In this document: positions 27,968 through 36,196 of the stretch, in pieces
How positions within the stretch are numbered: the first letter of the stretch is position 1
How the letters are laid out: every line of letters begins with the position of its first letter
Source of the DNA: Streptomyces sp. ITFR-21
GTDB taxonomy: Bacteria; Actinomycetota; Actinomycetes; Streptomycetales; Streptomycetaceae
Assembly (NCBI RefSeq): GCF_031844685.1
Contig: NZ_CP134605.1
Span: 1-64,000 of the forward strand
DNA length: 64,000 bases
Direction of reading: 5' to 3'
Translations under genes and position numbers: made by a program
Notes under the pieces: generated by a model
What the model was told of the DNA's origin: nothing
Database searches by the model: none
What the model saw: the letters and a program-made list of their open reading frames with translations, nothing else

Positions 27968-29641
27968 CCTCGATCTTGCATGAGCCCTCGTTCGATGTTG
28001 ACGGGGGCTTTTTGCTTGGCGGTTCTCGGTTCGTTCTGGAGATGGGCAGGCCGATGGTCCGACTGTCGTGTCGGGTGGGCGCCGGGTTCCACGGTTCCGG
28101 AGGCGGTCGGGTGCTCGTTGGAATGGGTCGTTGCCGCTGGTCAGCCGGGGTTCGGCAGGGCTTGGAGCCGGGTGAAGGCGCTGGTGATCACGTGGGTCCA
28201 TGGCCAGTGGCGGGCCAGGCGGAGGATGTGTCGGCGGCCGGTGGTGACCAGGCGGGCGGCGGCGGAGAACAGTCGCAGGCGGAGCTTTTTGGGTTCCCAG
28301 CGGCGGGCGGTGCCGGTCAGGGCGAGCATCGGCATCCAGGCCAGGAGGTCCAGGGCGAGCTGGACGATCTCCAGCCAGATCCGGTTGCTCGTGGTGTGGT
28401 GGAGGGGGAGGTTGCGCAGGCCGGTGTCGCGGGCATTGCGGATGCGGTCCTCGGCGCGGGCGCGCTGGCGGTGCCGCAGCTCCAGGGCGGCGATCGGGCT
28501 GCCGGTGGTGTTGGTGGCGAAGCACGTCAGGCGCATGCCGTCGGCATCGGTGAACCGCAACTGGGCACCGGGGTGCGGTCTTTCTTTGCGGACGATCAGC
28601 CGTATCTCTGCCGGCCAGCCCTTCAGGACGTCCCCGGCCAGTTCAGCGACCCAGGCGCCATCGCGGACCTGGCCGCCTGGCTCGACTGCCGGGGTCCAGG
28701 CCGATCCCGGAACCTGTAGCACGGCATGGTGGATCGCGTCGGTGATGGTCATCCCGACCGAGTAGGACAGCCACCGGCCCCGCGTGGTGAGCCAGTTCAG
28801 GAACTCGTGGGTGCCGCCGGCTGAGTCGGTGCGGACCAGGGTCGAGCGGCCCCGCCGGTGGCGCTTGGGCAGTTGGGCCAGGGCCAGTTGTGTGGTGGTG
28901 ATGTGGTCGGCGGCGGTGTTGCTGCCCGCGTTGCCGGGCCGCAGCAGGGCGGCCACCGGTTCCCCGGACCCGGCCGGGCCGTGGTCGACGAACGCGACCA
29001 GCGGATGATGCCCGAAGGTCTTCTTCCACGTCGCGGTGGCATCCTGTTTGTCGGAGTGCGCCAGGACCAGCACCCCGTCGATGTCCACGGTCACCTGCCC
29101 GTCCGCGTTCGGGGCATCGGCACCGGCCAACATCCACACCCGTTCGCGGACTTCGGCCCTGGCCCGGCGGATCGCGGTCAGCGCACGAGGACCCGCCCCG
29201 GCCAGGGTGTCCACCAGCCTGGAGACGGTCGGGTCGGAGGCCACCAGCCCGAACAGGCCGGGCTCGGCCCGCAGCATCGCCACATCGGACAGGCAGTCCC
29301 CGCCCAGCGCCACCGCCAGAGCGACGTCCAGCAGGATCTTGCCCGGGTCGTGCACGGCCCGGGGCCTGCGCCACGGTGCCAGTGCGGCCGATATCGCCGT
29401 GTCCAGCCCCGTCCTGCGGATCGTTTCCGCCAGCAGCACCCCACCGGCCTGCGAGACCACCGTGCCCCCGCCGTCCCGGACGTGGACACGCGGATACGGC
29501 CCGATACGCTTACTCACCTGGAGAGTGCTTCTTTCCTGCGACTGACTGGACCCTAGACAAGTCCCATCGTTGCAGGTCAGCGGCACTCTCTACTTATTTG
29601 ATCAAGGACCGGACAAGCCCCTCGCGAAAGCACGAGGCTAG
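27964..29641 (-). mobile_element. IS1380-family insertion sequence, copy 1
   Basis: The ends begin CCTCG on both sides (27968 inward and 29637 leftward), with partial inverted similarity over about 25 bases. The 4-base CTAG duplication lies at 27964-27967 and 29638-29641, typical of IS1380. It directly abuts the IS4-like element. The two transposases are on the same strand. This copy differs considerably from the second IS1380 at 44.7-46.4 kb. Confidence 0.85.
28141..29517 (-). CDS. IS1380-family transposase, copy 1
   Basis: The likely start is GTG 29517 (VSKRIGPYPRVHVRDGGG), behind GGAAAGAAG; an upstream GTG at 29586 is less likely. The roughly 458-residue protein has the catalytic segment VTVDIDGVLVLAHSDKQ, LVRTDSAGGTHEFL with the second Asp, and a C-terminal AEDRIRNARDTGLRNLPL with the Glu. 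The reading frame is complete and intact. Confidence 0.93.
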   Translation of the reverse strand: MSKRIGPYPRVHVRDGGGTVVSQAGGVLLAETIRRTGLDTAISAALAPWRRPRAVHDPGKILLDVALAVALGGDCLSDVAMLRAEPGLFGLVASDPTVSRLVDTLAGAGPRALTAIRRARAEVRERVWMLAGADAPNADGQVTVDIDGVLVLAHSDKQDATATWKKTFGHHPLVAFVDHGPAGSGEPVAALLRPGNAGSNTAADHITTTQLALAQLPKRHRRGRSTLVRTDSAGGTHEFLNWLTTRGRWLSYSVGMTITDAIHHAVLQVPGSAWTPAVEPGGQVRDGAWVAELAGDVLKGWPAEIRLIVRKERPHPGAQLRFTDADGMRLTCFATNTTGSPIAALELRHRQRARAEDRIRNARDTGLRNLPLHHTTSNRIWLEIVQLALDLLAWMPMLALTGTARRWEPKKLRLRLFSAAARLVTTGRRHILRLARHWPWTHVITSAFTRLQALPNPG

Positions 29642-29780
29642 GACGCGCGGACGACGCCACGGCCGTCGCGCAGCGCAGCGGACAGCCACACCTCCCGCAG
29701 GAGCTCACCGAGCTCCGGAACTCTATAGAGACGATCACGTTGGCGTGGACTCGAAGGCAGTGGTCGGAGACCTCTGCCCC
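29642..29780. other. Short spacer between IS1380 and IS3
   Basis: 139 bases without a supported gene or element end. It is probably a scrap of the ancestral sequence into which both elements inserted. Confidence 0.4.
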
Positions 29781-29850
29781 TGAGGTGCCCCGAAGCTTCC
29801 GGACAGGGACCCAATAGGGTTGTCCTGTCAAGGAAACGAGGAAGCACGAA

Positions 29851-30141
29851 GTGGCGCCACCCAGTAAGTACACCCCGGAGTTCCGTGAGGAAGCTGTCCG
29901 GGTCGCACTCCAGTCCAGTAGGACCATCTCTGAGACGGCCCGCGAGCTCGAATTGAACCCGGAGACGCTCCGGGGCTGGGTGAAGAAGTACCAGAAGCAG
30001 AACGAGCCAGCGGCAGGTTCGCCGTTGACGCTAGATGAGCGGGCACGCCTGAAGGAACAGGACCGGCGTATCCGTGAACTGGAGATGGAGAACGTCTTCC
30101 TGAAAAAATGCGCGGCGTACTTCGCGAAGGATCCCCGGTAG
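29851..30141 (+). CDS. IS3 transposase orfA, copy 2
   Basis: GTG 29851 opens 96 codons (MAPPSKYTPEFREEAVRVAL). A helix-turn-helix (TISETARELELNPETLRGWV) is followed by a coiled coil (KEQDRRIRELEMENVFLKK). The CTGAAAAAATGC stretch near 30099-30110 is a typical -1 slippery site that leads into orfB. Confidence 0.93.
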   Translation: MAPPSKYTPEFREEAVRVALQSSRTISETARELELNPETLRGWVKKYQKQNEPAAGSPLTLDERARLKEQDRRIRELEMENVFLKKCAAYFAKDPR

Positions 30142-31031
30142 CGAGCAGGTACGAGTTCATCGAAACGATGCGGCTCGACACCACGGAGTACGCGCATCCC
30201 GTCGAGTTCATGTGTGAACGGCTCGACGTGTCCAAGTCCGGCTACTACGAATGGCGGAACCGCCCGGATTCTGCCACAGCCCAGCGGCGCGAGGAATTGA
30301 AACTGCTCATCAAGAAGGCATTCGACATGTCGGACAGCACCTACGGATACCGGCGCGTCCACGCCCAGCTCGTCCGCTGGGGCCGCCCCGCCGGCCTGGA
30401 GCTGGTCCGCCTGCTGATGCGTGAGCTGGGTCTGGTGCCCTGCCAGCCCGAGCCGAAGCGGTGGTCGCTCACCCAGGCCGCAGCCAGCGACGTGCCGGAC
30501 CTTGTCAGCCGGAACTTCACCGCCGACGCGCCCGGCGAAAAACTCGTCGGCGACATAACCTACGTAAAAACCGGAGAAGGATGGCTTTATCTCGCGACCG
30601 TCATCGACTGCTGCACGAAGGAAGTCATCGGCTACGCGATGGACGACCACTACCAAACTCCTCTCATATCCCAGGCCATCCGCAACGCGGCGCGGAACAG
30701 GAAACTCGCCGACGGTGCAATATTCCACTCCGATCGCGGATCGAACTACATGTCCGCCGAGTTCGCGGCGACGCTGAAACGGTTCGGACTCCGCCGGTCA
30801 TCCGGACGTACCGGCGTCTGCTGGGATAACGCGATGGCGGAATCATTCTTCGGCGCTCTGAAGAACGAGCGGGTTTCCCGCGTGACGTACCCGACCCGAG
30901 AGGACGCCCGACAGGACATCACCCGATACATCGAACTCTGGTACAATCACAAACGCCTCCACTCGGCTGTCGGATACCGCCCACCGCGAGAAGTTCACGC
31001 CGAATACATGGAGTTTCGTATAGCCGCGTGA
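30108..31031 (+). CDS. IS3 transposase orfB, copy 2
   Basis: Catalytic motifs are VGDITYVKTGEGWLYLA (Asp), FHSDRGSNYMS (Asp) and CWDNAMAESFFGALKNERV (Glu plus Lys). The first codons (MRGVLREGSPVAS) lie in the overlap with orfA, and production as an OrfAB fusion is expected. The 3' end reads YNHKRLHSAVGYRPP, usual for rve-3 domains. Intact. Confidence 0.95.
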   Translation: MRGVLREGSPVASRYEFIETMRLDTTEYAHPVEFMCERLDVSKSGYYEWRNRPDSATAQRREELKLLIKKAFDMSDSTYGYRRVHAQLVRWGRPAGLELVRLLMRELGLVPCQPEPKRWSLTQAAASDVPDLVSRNFTADAPGEKLVGDITYVKTGEGWLYLATVIDCCTKEVIGYAMDDHYQTPLISQAIRNAARNRKLADGAIFHSDRGSNYMSAEFAATLKRFGLRRSSGRTGVCWDNAMAESFFGALKNERVSRVTYPTREDARQDITRYIELWYNHKRLHSAVGYRPPREVHAEYMEFRIAA

Positions 31032-31074
31032 AATAAACTGTCAGATCACTGTCCGGAAAATGCGAGGCCCCTCA

Positions 31075-31480
31075 CCCTCAGCCGAGTGCAGTGGAGTTGG
31101 AGATGCGCCGACTGCAGGAGGCCGGCCGCCGGGACGAAGCCGTTGAGTACGCCATGAGCGCTGCCCGCGAGGGTGACATCGAGGGCCTGGAGGAGGCTCT
31201 CCGGCTCTTGGAGGAAGCCGGGCAGCAAGAACGAGCCGAAGGCATCACGATCAGCTACACCAGTATCCCCTACCTTCTCGGGGATCTCGTCCAGATGCGG
31301 GTACGGGCAGGAGACCAGGCGGGAGCCGAGCAGTTAGCCCGCGGAGCCGTGAACGGCGGCCACCCGGACGCACTGTATGAGCTTGCCCGAGTGCGGGAGA
31401 GCGCCGGGCGTCCCGACGAGGCCAAGGCGATCAGACGGTACGGGCTGACAGCGGACGGATCTCCGTCTGCTCCGTGGTGA
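31075..31480 (+). pseudogene. TPR/Sel1-like repeat protein, 5' end removed by IS3
   Basis: The frame is open straight out of the IS3 end, so the start has been lost. Visible repeats are LQEAGRRDEAVEYAMSAARE, LRLLEEAGQQERAE and LARVRESAGRPDEAKAIRRY, the Ala/Glu-rich helical hairpins common in large Streptomyces TPR proteins. The C-terminus (GLTADGSPSAPW, stop at 31480) looks natural. Only the last about 135 residues remain. A GTG at 31091 could start a short product. Confidence 0.6.
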
Positions 31481-31625
31481 CACCGGGGTCTCCTTGCCCC
31501 TCGCGCCACGCCGCGGGGTGCTCAGACTTGGTATGTCACCGACGAGCGAGGCACGTCTGTGCTGATTGACGCTTCCTCAGCAGTGATCATTTCTTGAGGC
31601 CCTGCCCGTGCACGAGGCCTCAGTT
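31481..31625. other. Intergenic, convergent ends
   Basis: Short gap between the TPR fragment and a leftward gene. No hairpin strong enough to call as a terminator was found; there is an AT-rich patch around 31580-31600. Confidence 0.3.
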
Positions 31626-32405
31626 TTATTCAAGGCTACGCGGCCGCTTCTCAGGACCAGTCAGACGAAGCATCTCTATGATCTGCTCGTCCCTCCCGAG
31701 AATATTTCCAAGTTCAGCCAATTTCTCATCGTCAAGAAACGATGGTTTCGCCTTAAGCGCCTTAACGACGTTAGCAATTTGTTGAGGCGTGAGCTCGTCA
31801 ACCGTGCGTTTCAGTTCCACAAGGCCATCATCATCTTTGATGCGGGCAGCGGAAACTATTCTTATCTGCTCCTCACTGAATGCCTTAGCCACTAGAGCCA
31901 GCAGAAGGCGCGCCCGCGCTTCTGCACTGCTCATGCTGGCTCTATACACCTCGGGCAGGGCAACCACTCCTTGCGAGGAATCTACGACTGTAGCCTCAAG
32001 CACAGTCGACGCCTCGCCAGCGGCAGGTTGGCTATCGGTCACGCGAGTTTTAGAAAGTCTGTTCCACCGAGACTTGATGACCGGAAGTGCCTTGTTCCAC
32101 CATCTCTTGACGTGTGGGTAAGCCTCGGCGACAAAAATAAGCAACTCAACGAGATCAGAGATCGTCTCGACAAGGTCGCTGTGCTCATCCGAGCGTGAAT
32201 CCGAACTGTTCCCGTCGGTGATATAAATGAAAACTGGCGGCGGGTCAGCTTGTGAACCATCATCGTTCTCGTCGTCGGGAATGAACGTGCCGTGGTCTAC
32301 CAGGCGTCCCTGGTCATTGTAGAGATTTTGATGGAGGCCGCCGTCCTTTGATCTCCCAGGAGTCAGGCCATCAGAGTATTCAAAACGACCTTTGATACTA
32401 GGCAT
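31626..32405 (-). CDS. Hypothetical protein, GRF-type N-terminus
   Basis: ATG 32405 begins MPSIKGRFEYSDGLTPGRSK. The opening GRFEY...LTPG...GGLHQNLY is shared, as far as I recall, by a group of uncharacterised actinobacterial proteins. The middle has a hydrophobic helix (LVETISDLVELLIFVAEAYP) and a Trp-rich helix (VKRWWNKALPVIKSRW). The last third is charged and helical (LTPQQIANVVKALKAKP). Base composition is distinctly less GC-rich than the surroundings, suggesting recent transfer. No enzyme motif is visible. Confidence 0.65.
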   Translation of the reverse strand: MPSIKGRFEYSDGLTPGRSKDGGLHQNLYNDQGRLVDHGTFIPDDENDDGSQADPPPVFIYITDGNSSDSRSDEHSDLVETISDLVELLIFVAEAYPHVKRWWNKALPVIKSRWNRLSKTRVTDSQPAAGEASTVLEATVVDSSQGVVALPEVYRASMSSAEARARLLLALVAKAFSEEQIRIVSAARIKDDDGLVELKRTVDELTPQQIANVVKALKAKPSFLDDEKLAELGNILGRDEQIIEMLRLTGPEKRPRSLE

Positions 32406-32852
32406 TTGACACCCCCAGCCTGCAGGCGCGCGGCCGTTCGGCGAGGGCGATCAGTTCATCGGGAGCCATGCTCCGACTGTACGTGCGACCGCCGACGTTC
32501 CCGCAGGGAACCGCAACGTTCATTGACGGGCCTCGGTGACGTTCGTGGCGCACCAGTGGGTTGGCTCGCTTCGACTGAGCCGAGCTCGGCGGAAGCCGTT
32601 CTTGTCGATCTTGAGGTGGACGCGGCGGCGGCCGAGGGTTCAGCCCTGGAAGCCCCACGCTGCGGCGCCGTCCCGGCGCCGAGGGCGGCGGCCGCGGTGT
32701 GGGTGGGAGCAGGGGCGATGAGACTGGGGTGGCGGGCTGCCCGGTGCAGCGGATCCGGTCTGGAGGCAGGCGACGCAACGGAACGGTCAGTACACGGTAC
32801 GAAACAGGTGGGAGCACGCCTCACACAGACTGCGCAGCCAGTGCTGCCCGCC
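32406..32852. other. Intergenic region between two leftward genes
   Basis: Open frames exist on both strands but show no family features. 32560-32800 is GC-rich and could be decayed coding sequence. A promoter for the gene ending at 31626 is expected near 32410-32470. Confidence 0.3.
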
Positions 32853-34025
32853 TCAGCCCTCGAGAAGATCACCATCGCTGAGAGGGAAGATTCCCGGCAT
32901 CATGCCGCTGGCACGGGGTAGATCTCGCCAATCAAATGCCCCTTCCATGACGGGCTCTTCCCGCCAATCGTCCCCATCATCCGTGCTGCGGTAGACCTGG
33001 TGTAGGAAGTTGGGCAGTTCGTCGCGGCCCTGGCGGATTGGGCGGAGCCGATCAACTTGAGGAAGGGTCCAGTCCGTAGCGAAAAGTGTGCCGTCGGAAT
33101 GGAGTGTTCGGTCCTGACGAGGGGTGTGGCGGTCGAGCAGGCGCAGGATGTCGTTGCGAAGGCCAGGAATGCTGCCGCGTCGTGACGCTCTCTCAACGCG
33201 CTGCAAGACGGGTGTGAGTACCCCAAGCGTCACGCCGAGCGTGGCGAAGCTGGCCACGACGTAGTCGCCCAGGAGCTGTGGTTGCTGGTGAGCGAAGGCG
33301 TCCAGAAACGGCGCGTAGTAGGCCAGGATGTGCCGATCTGGGTCGACGGGAAGGTCGATCGCATTCGGGGCAGCCTCGTCGGGGTCGATCGCCGTCAGAC
33401 GCATGGCTCCACGAGGGGAGGGGAAGTCCACCGCGCTCGCGTAGGCGATCTTCGGTATGTGGCCACCGATGGTCTTGACCGTCCGTTTCTGTATCTCCAT
33501 GACTTTGCGCAGGTCGCTCGTCAGACGGCCGGAGCGGCCCTTGGCCTCTGCGACGACGTAGCCCCCGGAGGTCCGCTCGCCGAAGAAGTCTGCTCGGCTA
33601 TGGCCTGGAGTGAAGATGAGCCCGTAAGTGCTGGCGTAGCGGGCGACATGCATGAAGAAGCGGACGGACAATTGCGTCTCTGCGAAAATTTGGCACATGG
33701 CCTGCCCCAGGGTGTAGGACAGCATGCCCTTCTCGGAAGGATCGAGCTCTTGGGCGAGGTCGGTGCGTGTGATGCGACAGACCTGCCCGTCGTCGGTCCA
33801 GCTGAGGTAGGCGGGCATGGCTGCCACCCTGTGGCACCACTCGTATGTCGATGATCTCGCGTGCTTCATCTGGTCCTTCGGCGCTCTGCCCGTGATGAAC
33901 AGAGCACGCGCCAAAGCCTGTGGTGTGATCTGCAGGTCCTGGCAAGCAGGGACGCCAGCGTCTGCCGGGAATTGCGTGGCAGTGGTGCGGACTTGGGCGG
34001 GGCCGTTGGGAAGCATCGTCGCCAT
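32853..34025 (-). CDS. Putative PD-(D/E)XK nuclease-like protein
   Basis: The preferred start is ATG 34025 (MATMLPNGPAQVRTTATQF). The frame continues upstream to 34289, but that extension is Arg/Pro-rich and unlikely. About 390 residues. The centre has SRADFFGERTSGGYVVAEAK (residues about 143-162): an Asp, then a hydrophobic strand ending in Glu-Ala-Lys, as in PD-(D/E)XK nucleases of restriction enzymes. A helical part follows (LRKVMEIQKRTVKTIGG). The assignment rests on this motif only; a metabolic or structural role cannot be excluded. The gene stands alone and leftward. Confidence 0.5.
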   Translation of the reverse strand: MATMLPNGPAQVRTTATQFPADAGVPACQDLQITPQALARALFITGRAPKDQMKHARSSTYEWCHRVAAMPAYLSWTDDGQVCRITRTDLAQELDPSEKGMLSYTLGQAMCQIFAETQLSVRFFMHVARYASTYGLIFTPGHSRADFFGERTSGGYVVAEAKGRSGRLTSDLRKVMEIQKRTVKTIGGHIPKIAYASAVDFPSPRGAMRLTAIDPDEAAPNAIDLPVDPDRHILAYYAPFLDAFAHQQPQLLGDYVVASFATLGVTLGVLTPVLQRVERASRRGSIPGLRNDILRLLDRHTPRQDRTLHSDGTLFATDWTLPQVDRLRPIRQGRDELPNFLHQVYRSTDDGDDWREEPVMEGAFDWRDLPRASGMMPGIFPLSDGDLLEG

Positions 34026-34273
34026 TCGAAGGTCAGGGCCGTCAGACGCAACGGCCGCGAGGAGCGTTGTTCCGGCTCTCTCTATCACTCCAGCCGGACA
34101 GGGAAGCCCAAAGCATCTGGTGGCGGAAGGAGTTCCTGTGGTGCGCACACGCGTGAGCGTTGCGGGCAGAGGGCGGGGCGCGAACCGCCAGGGGTCACGG
34201 CGCCGGCGCAGCACCAATGGGCTCGGCCAGGACCAGTGCGTCACAGGCAGCCTCGGTGAGCCGGTCCGACGGT

Positions 34274-35001
34274 CACCTGCCGCGTGCACACCATCGGCAG
34301 AAGAACGTCAGACTCGGTCCCGCCCCGAGATGAAGCGGTACGCCGGTCAGGAGGGTCCCAACGTCGACGGCCTGCCCGGGCCGCTACACGTTGAAGCCCT
34401 GCCGCGCGTAATACGGCCCCAGATCGCGCCCGGTGTCGAACTCGCCGAACAACAGCGTGAAATCCAGTTGCCCGTACAACTGCACGCACCGGTTGAGCAG
34501 CGCGGCTCCGATCCCACGCCCGCGTACGTCCTCCGACACCGCGACCGCCTTGATCTTCGCGTACGTCAGCATCGACATCAGGATCTGCTGCCGGGACACC
34601 GGTAACCGGGATAACCCAGAGACAACCGTGCCGGACGGGACCCCCAGCAGCGCTCCGGTCACCTGCCCGTCGCTGTCCCGAGCAACCAGCGGCAGGGACA
34701 ACTCGTCTGCCGCAGACTGGAGATCACCGGTCGCCATCGCCCGAACAAGCGGCTCGCCCAAGTCAGCGCCCGCCGGGGAATCCAGCAGCCACGTCCCGCA
34801 TCGCCCTCGAGCAAGCGCTTCAAGATGACCGGTCTCCAGGTCGTCGGCGGCCGCCTTCAACAAGGTGGTTACCGTGCCGGCCTCCTCCGGAACGGCGAAC
34901 CCGATCCGCATCCCCTCCGGTCCGGGCACACCGTCAAGCACCTGCTGCCTCGTCAGCCAGATCGACCCCGCCGAAGAACCCGTCTCCTTCGTCTTCTTCA
35001 C
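34274..35001 (-). pseudogene. GNAT acetyltransferase with premature amber stop
   Basis: GTG 35001 follows GGAGATGGCGA. The GNAT acetyl-CoA loop is clear: IKAVAVSEDVRGRGIGAALL (R-G-x-G-I-G) near residue 158, then FTLLFGEFDTGRDLGPYYAR. The frame stops at TAG (34384-34386) after YARQGFNV. Read in the same frame past the TAG, it goes on as RPGQAVDVGTLLTGVPLHLG, then FFCRWCAR, to TGA 34274-34276, which is the normal ending of such proteins. One nonsense change has thus removed about 36 residues. The core fold may survive. Confidence 0.75.
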
Positions 35002-35379
35002 TCGCCATCTCCGAGAACTACCCCCCGTCTCACCGCCGGACTCCGTGACGAGGCCCCCGCCGTCACGCAGTTCGTACCGCGAGCTCGACAGGCGGGAGTC
35101 GTTCCCGGCCTGCCTGCCCAGCGCGTAGAAAGCCCACTACCTCGGCCTGTGCCCTTGCTTCTCTTCGGAAGTCGCCACAGGCGCGATCCACCAGACCATT
35201 CCCTGAACAGCACAAATCCAGCTACCCGGACCACGCAGCTACAAGGAAATCCGGCGCCGATGACTACATTCCGAGACGATCACTAATTCTGCAGCTCAGA
35301 GCCTCTACAGAACCCAAAGCTCCCTCGAAATCCCAGCTCAGAAACGTGCTACACCACATCAAAAATCCTATAACGATCA
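35002..35379. other. Intergenic region without supported gene
   Basis: About 380 bases lie upstream of the GNAT gene, becoming AT-rich toward 35280-35380. Short frames present have no family signature. The AT-rich part probably marks the border of a lost mobile element, because a transposase tail and a repeated junction sequence begin at its right edge. Confidence 0.35.
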
Positions 35380-35438
35380 CTAGATGCCGAGGTCAGTACA
35401 TCAACGACCCAGTGATCGCCAGCAGATTTGTCATAATG
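35380..35438. repeat. Diverged repeat, copy A
   Basis: CTAGATGCCGAGGTCAGTAC begins a block of about 58 bases. About three quarters of it matches a second block that was split by IS1380, namely 44644-44676 joined to 46360-46384. Shared landmarks are AGGTCAG, ACATCA, AGTGATC and GATTTGTCA. It is probably an end or flank of an older mobile element. Confidence 0.5.
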
Positions 35439-35575
35439 CTCCGCGCGCGATGGCGACCTGGCGCAACCTCGCGGTCGGCGCTCTCCGGCTCAGCGGCGTG
35501 AAGAACATCGCCGCCGGGCTCCGCCGCAACGCGCGCGACGCCCGCCGATCCCTCGAACTCCTCAGCCTCACATGA
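35426..35575 (+). mobile_element. Tail of an ISAs1-type transposase gene
   Basis: The frame reads [20 protein letters not shown] then [20 protein letters not shown] and SLELLSLT before TGA. This is the typical C-terminus of ISAs1/H-repeat DDE transposases (PRAMATLRN...IAAALR). Only about 45 codons remain. It is joined upstream to copy A of the diverged repeat. Confidence 0.65.
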
Positions 35576-35596
35576 TCACAAAACGGACGGCCGCCA

Positions 35597-35735
35597 ACTA
35601 CGCCGAAGCCCTGGGCCACCCTCAAGAACTGGCGACTCCTGCGTAAGCTCCGATGCTCCACCACCCGGATCACCGCCCTCGTCAAAGCCGTCCTCACCCT
35701 GCATTTGGCCAGCTCAGAGCGATGATGGAAAAGGC
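35597..35735 (+). mobile_element. Second IS5-type transposase tail
   Basis: The peptide ATLKNWRLLRKLRC followed by STTRITALVKAVLTLHLAS and a stop equals the fragment at 16672-16812 apart from a few substitutions. The downstream bases GGAAAAGGCTCAG are also shared. It is a remnant without the rest of the element. Confidence 0.65.
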
Positions 35736-35761
35736 TCAGTGGCTTCGTGCCGAAACGGGCG

Positions 35762-35800
35762 GGCTGCCCGGGTGTTCCTCCGTGGAACACCCGGGCAGCC
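35762..35800. terminator. Perfect 17-bp-arm hairpin
   Basis: GGCTGCCCGGGTGTTCC, a 5-base loop and its exact reverse complement form one of the strongest hairpins in the window. It lies between the IS5 tail and the small leftward membrane gene ending at 35936. It is well placed as a factor-independent terminator for the leftward RHS/immunity unit, although no T run follows on either strand. Confidence 0.65.
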
Positions 35801-35935
35801 GACGCGTTCCACGATTCCATGGCGCCTGTTTGTGTGATTCCCAGCCATTCCCAGATATTCCAAGACGATCCGAGTCGCGGCGACTCCGAGAACGAGCGGG
35901 GAGAGGCACTAGCCATCGCGCCGGTCCCTGCTTTA

Positions 35936-36130
35936 CTAGTCGTCCATCCTACCGGTGAAAAGCGCCCACAAGAGATACGTGGAGACAAGTGCAAAGCCGG
36001 CAGGCCAGACGTACCACAGGGCTCCTCCGGAATGCCGCAGGAATCCAAATATGCTCACGGCGGTACTGATTGAAAGCCCGGTCCAAAATGCGCCACGCTT
36101 ATCCGGGTCGATCCGATTTTTCAATTTCAT
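35936..36130 (-). CDS. Small two-helix membrane protein, putative RHS immunity
   Basis: ATG 36130 stands behind AAGGGGGG; the 64-residue product starts MKLKNRIDPDKRGAFWTGLS. Two hydrophobic helices (about residues 17-32 and 42-57) flank a short loop, and the C-terminus is charged (GRMDD). It lies 66 bases after the stop of the giant RHS gene on the same strand, exactly where polymorphic-toxin systems encode immunity proteins. Because the RHS C-terminal domain is itself hydrophobic, a membrane-located immunity factor makes sense. This role is inferred from position and topology; no family is recognised. Confidence 0.6.
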   Translation of the reverse strand: MKLKNRIDPDKRGAFWTGLSISTAVSIFGFLRHSGGALWYVWPAGFALVSTYLLWALFTGRMDD

Positions 36131-36157
36131 GGCCAACACCCCCCTTCAGCAGGTTTC

Positions 36158-36190
36158 GGGTGCCGCGACCGCCTTGCGGTCACGGCACCC
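36158..36190. terminator. Hairpin between RHS and the small membrane gene
   Basis: GGGTGCCG-c-GACCGC-ctt-GCGGTC-a-CGGCACCC: 14 paired bases with one opposed mismatch and a 3-base loop, only 7 bases past the RHS stop. It can end or weaken RHS transcription before the small membrane gene, which would then depend on readthrough or on its own promoter. Confidence 0.6.
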
Positions 36191-36196
36191 ATTATT

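Larger units (their letters stand above)
29781..31074 (+). mobile_element. IS3-family insertion sequence, copy 2
   Basis: The ends are TGAGGTGCCCCGAAGC at 29781 and TGAGGGGCCTCGCATT read leftward from 31074, both continuing with TTCCGGACAG. CCC lies directly outside both ends, giving a 3-base target duplication. orfA and orfB overlap with a slippery A run. The type is clearly different from copy 1, and the insertion removed the 5' part of a TPR-type gene on its right. Confidence 0.9.

Noticed and set aside
21817-31074. One composite transposon spanning the IS cluster
   Set aside because: The elements belong to different families, are not inverted copies of each other and have their own flanking duplications.
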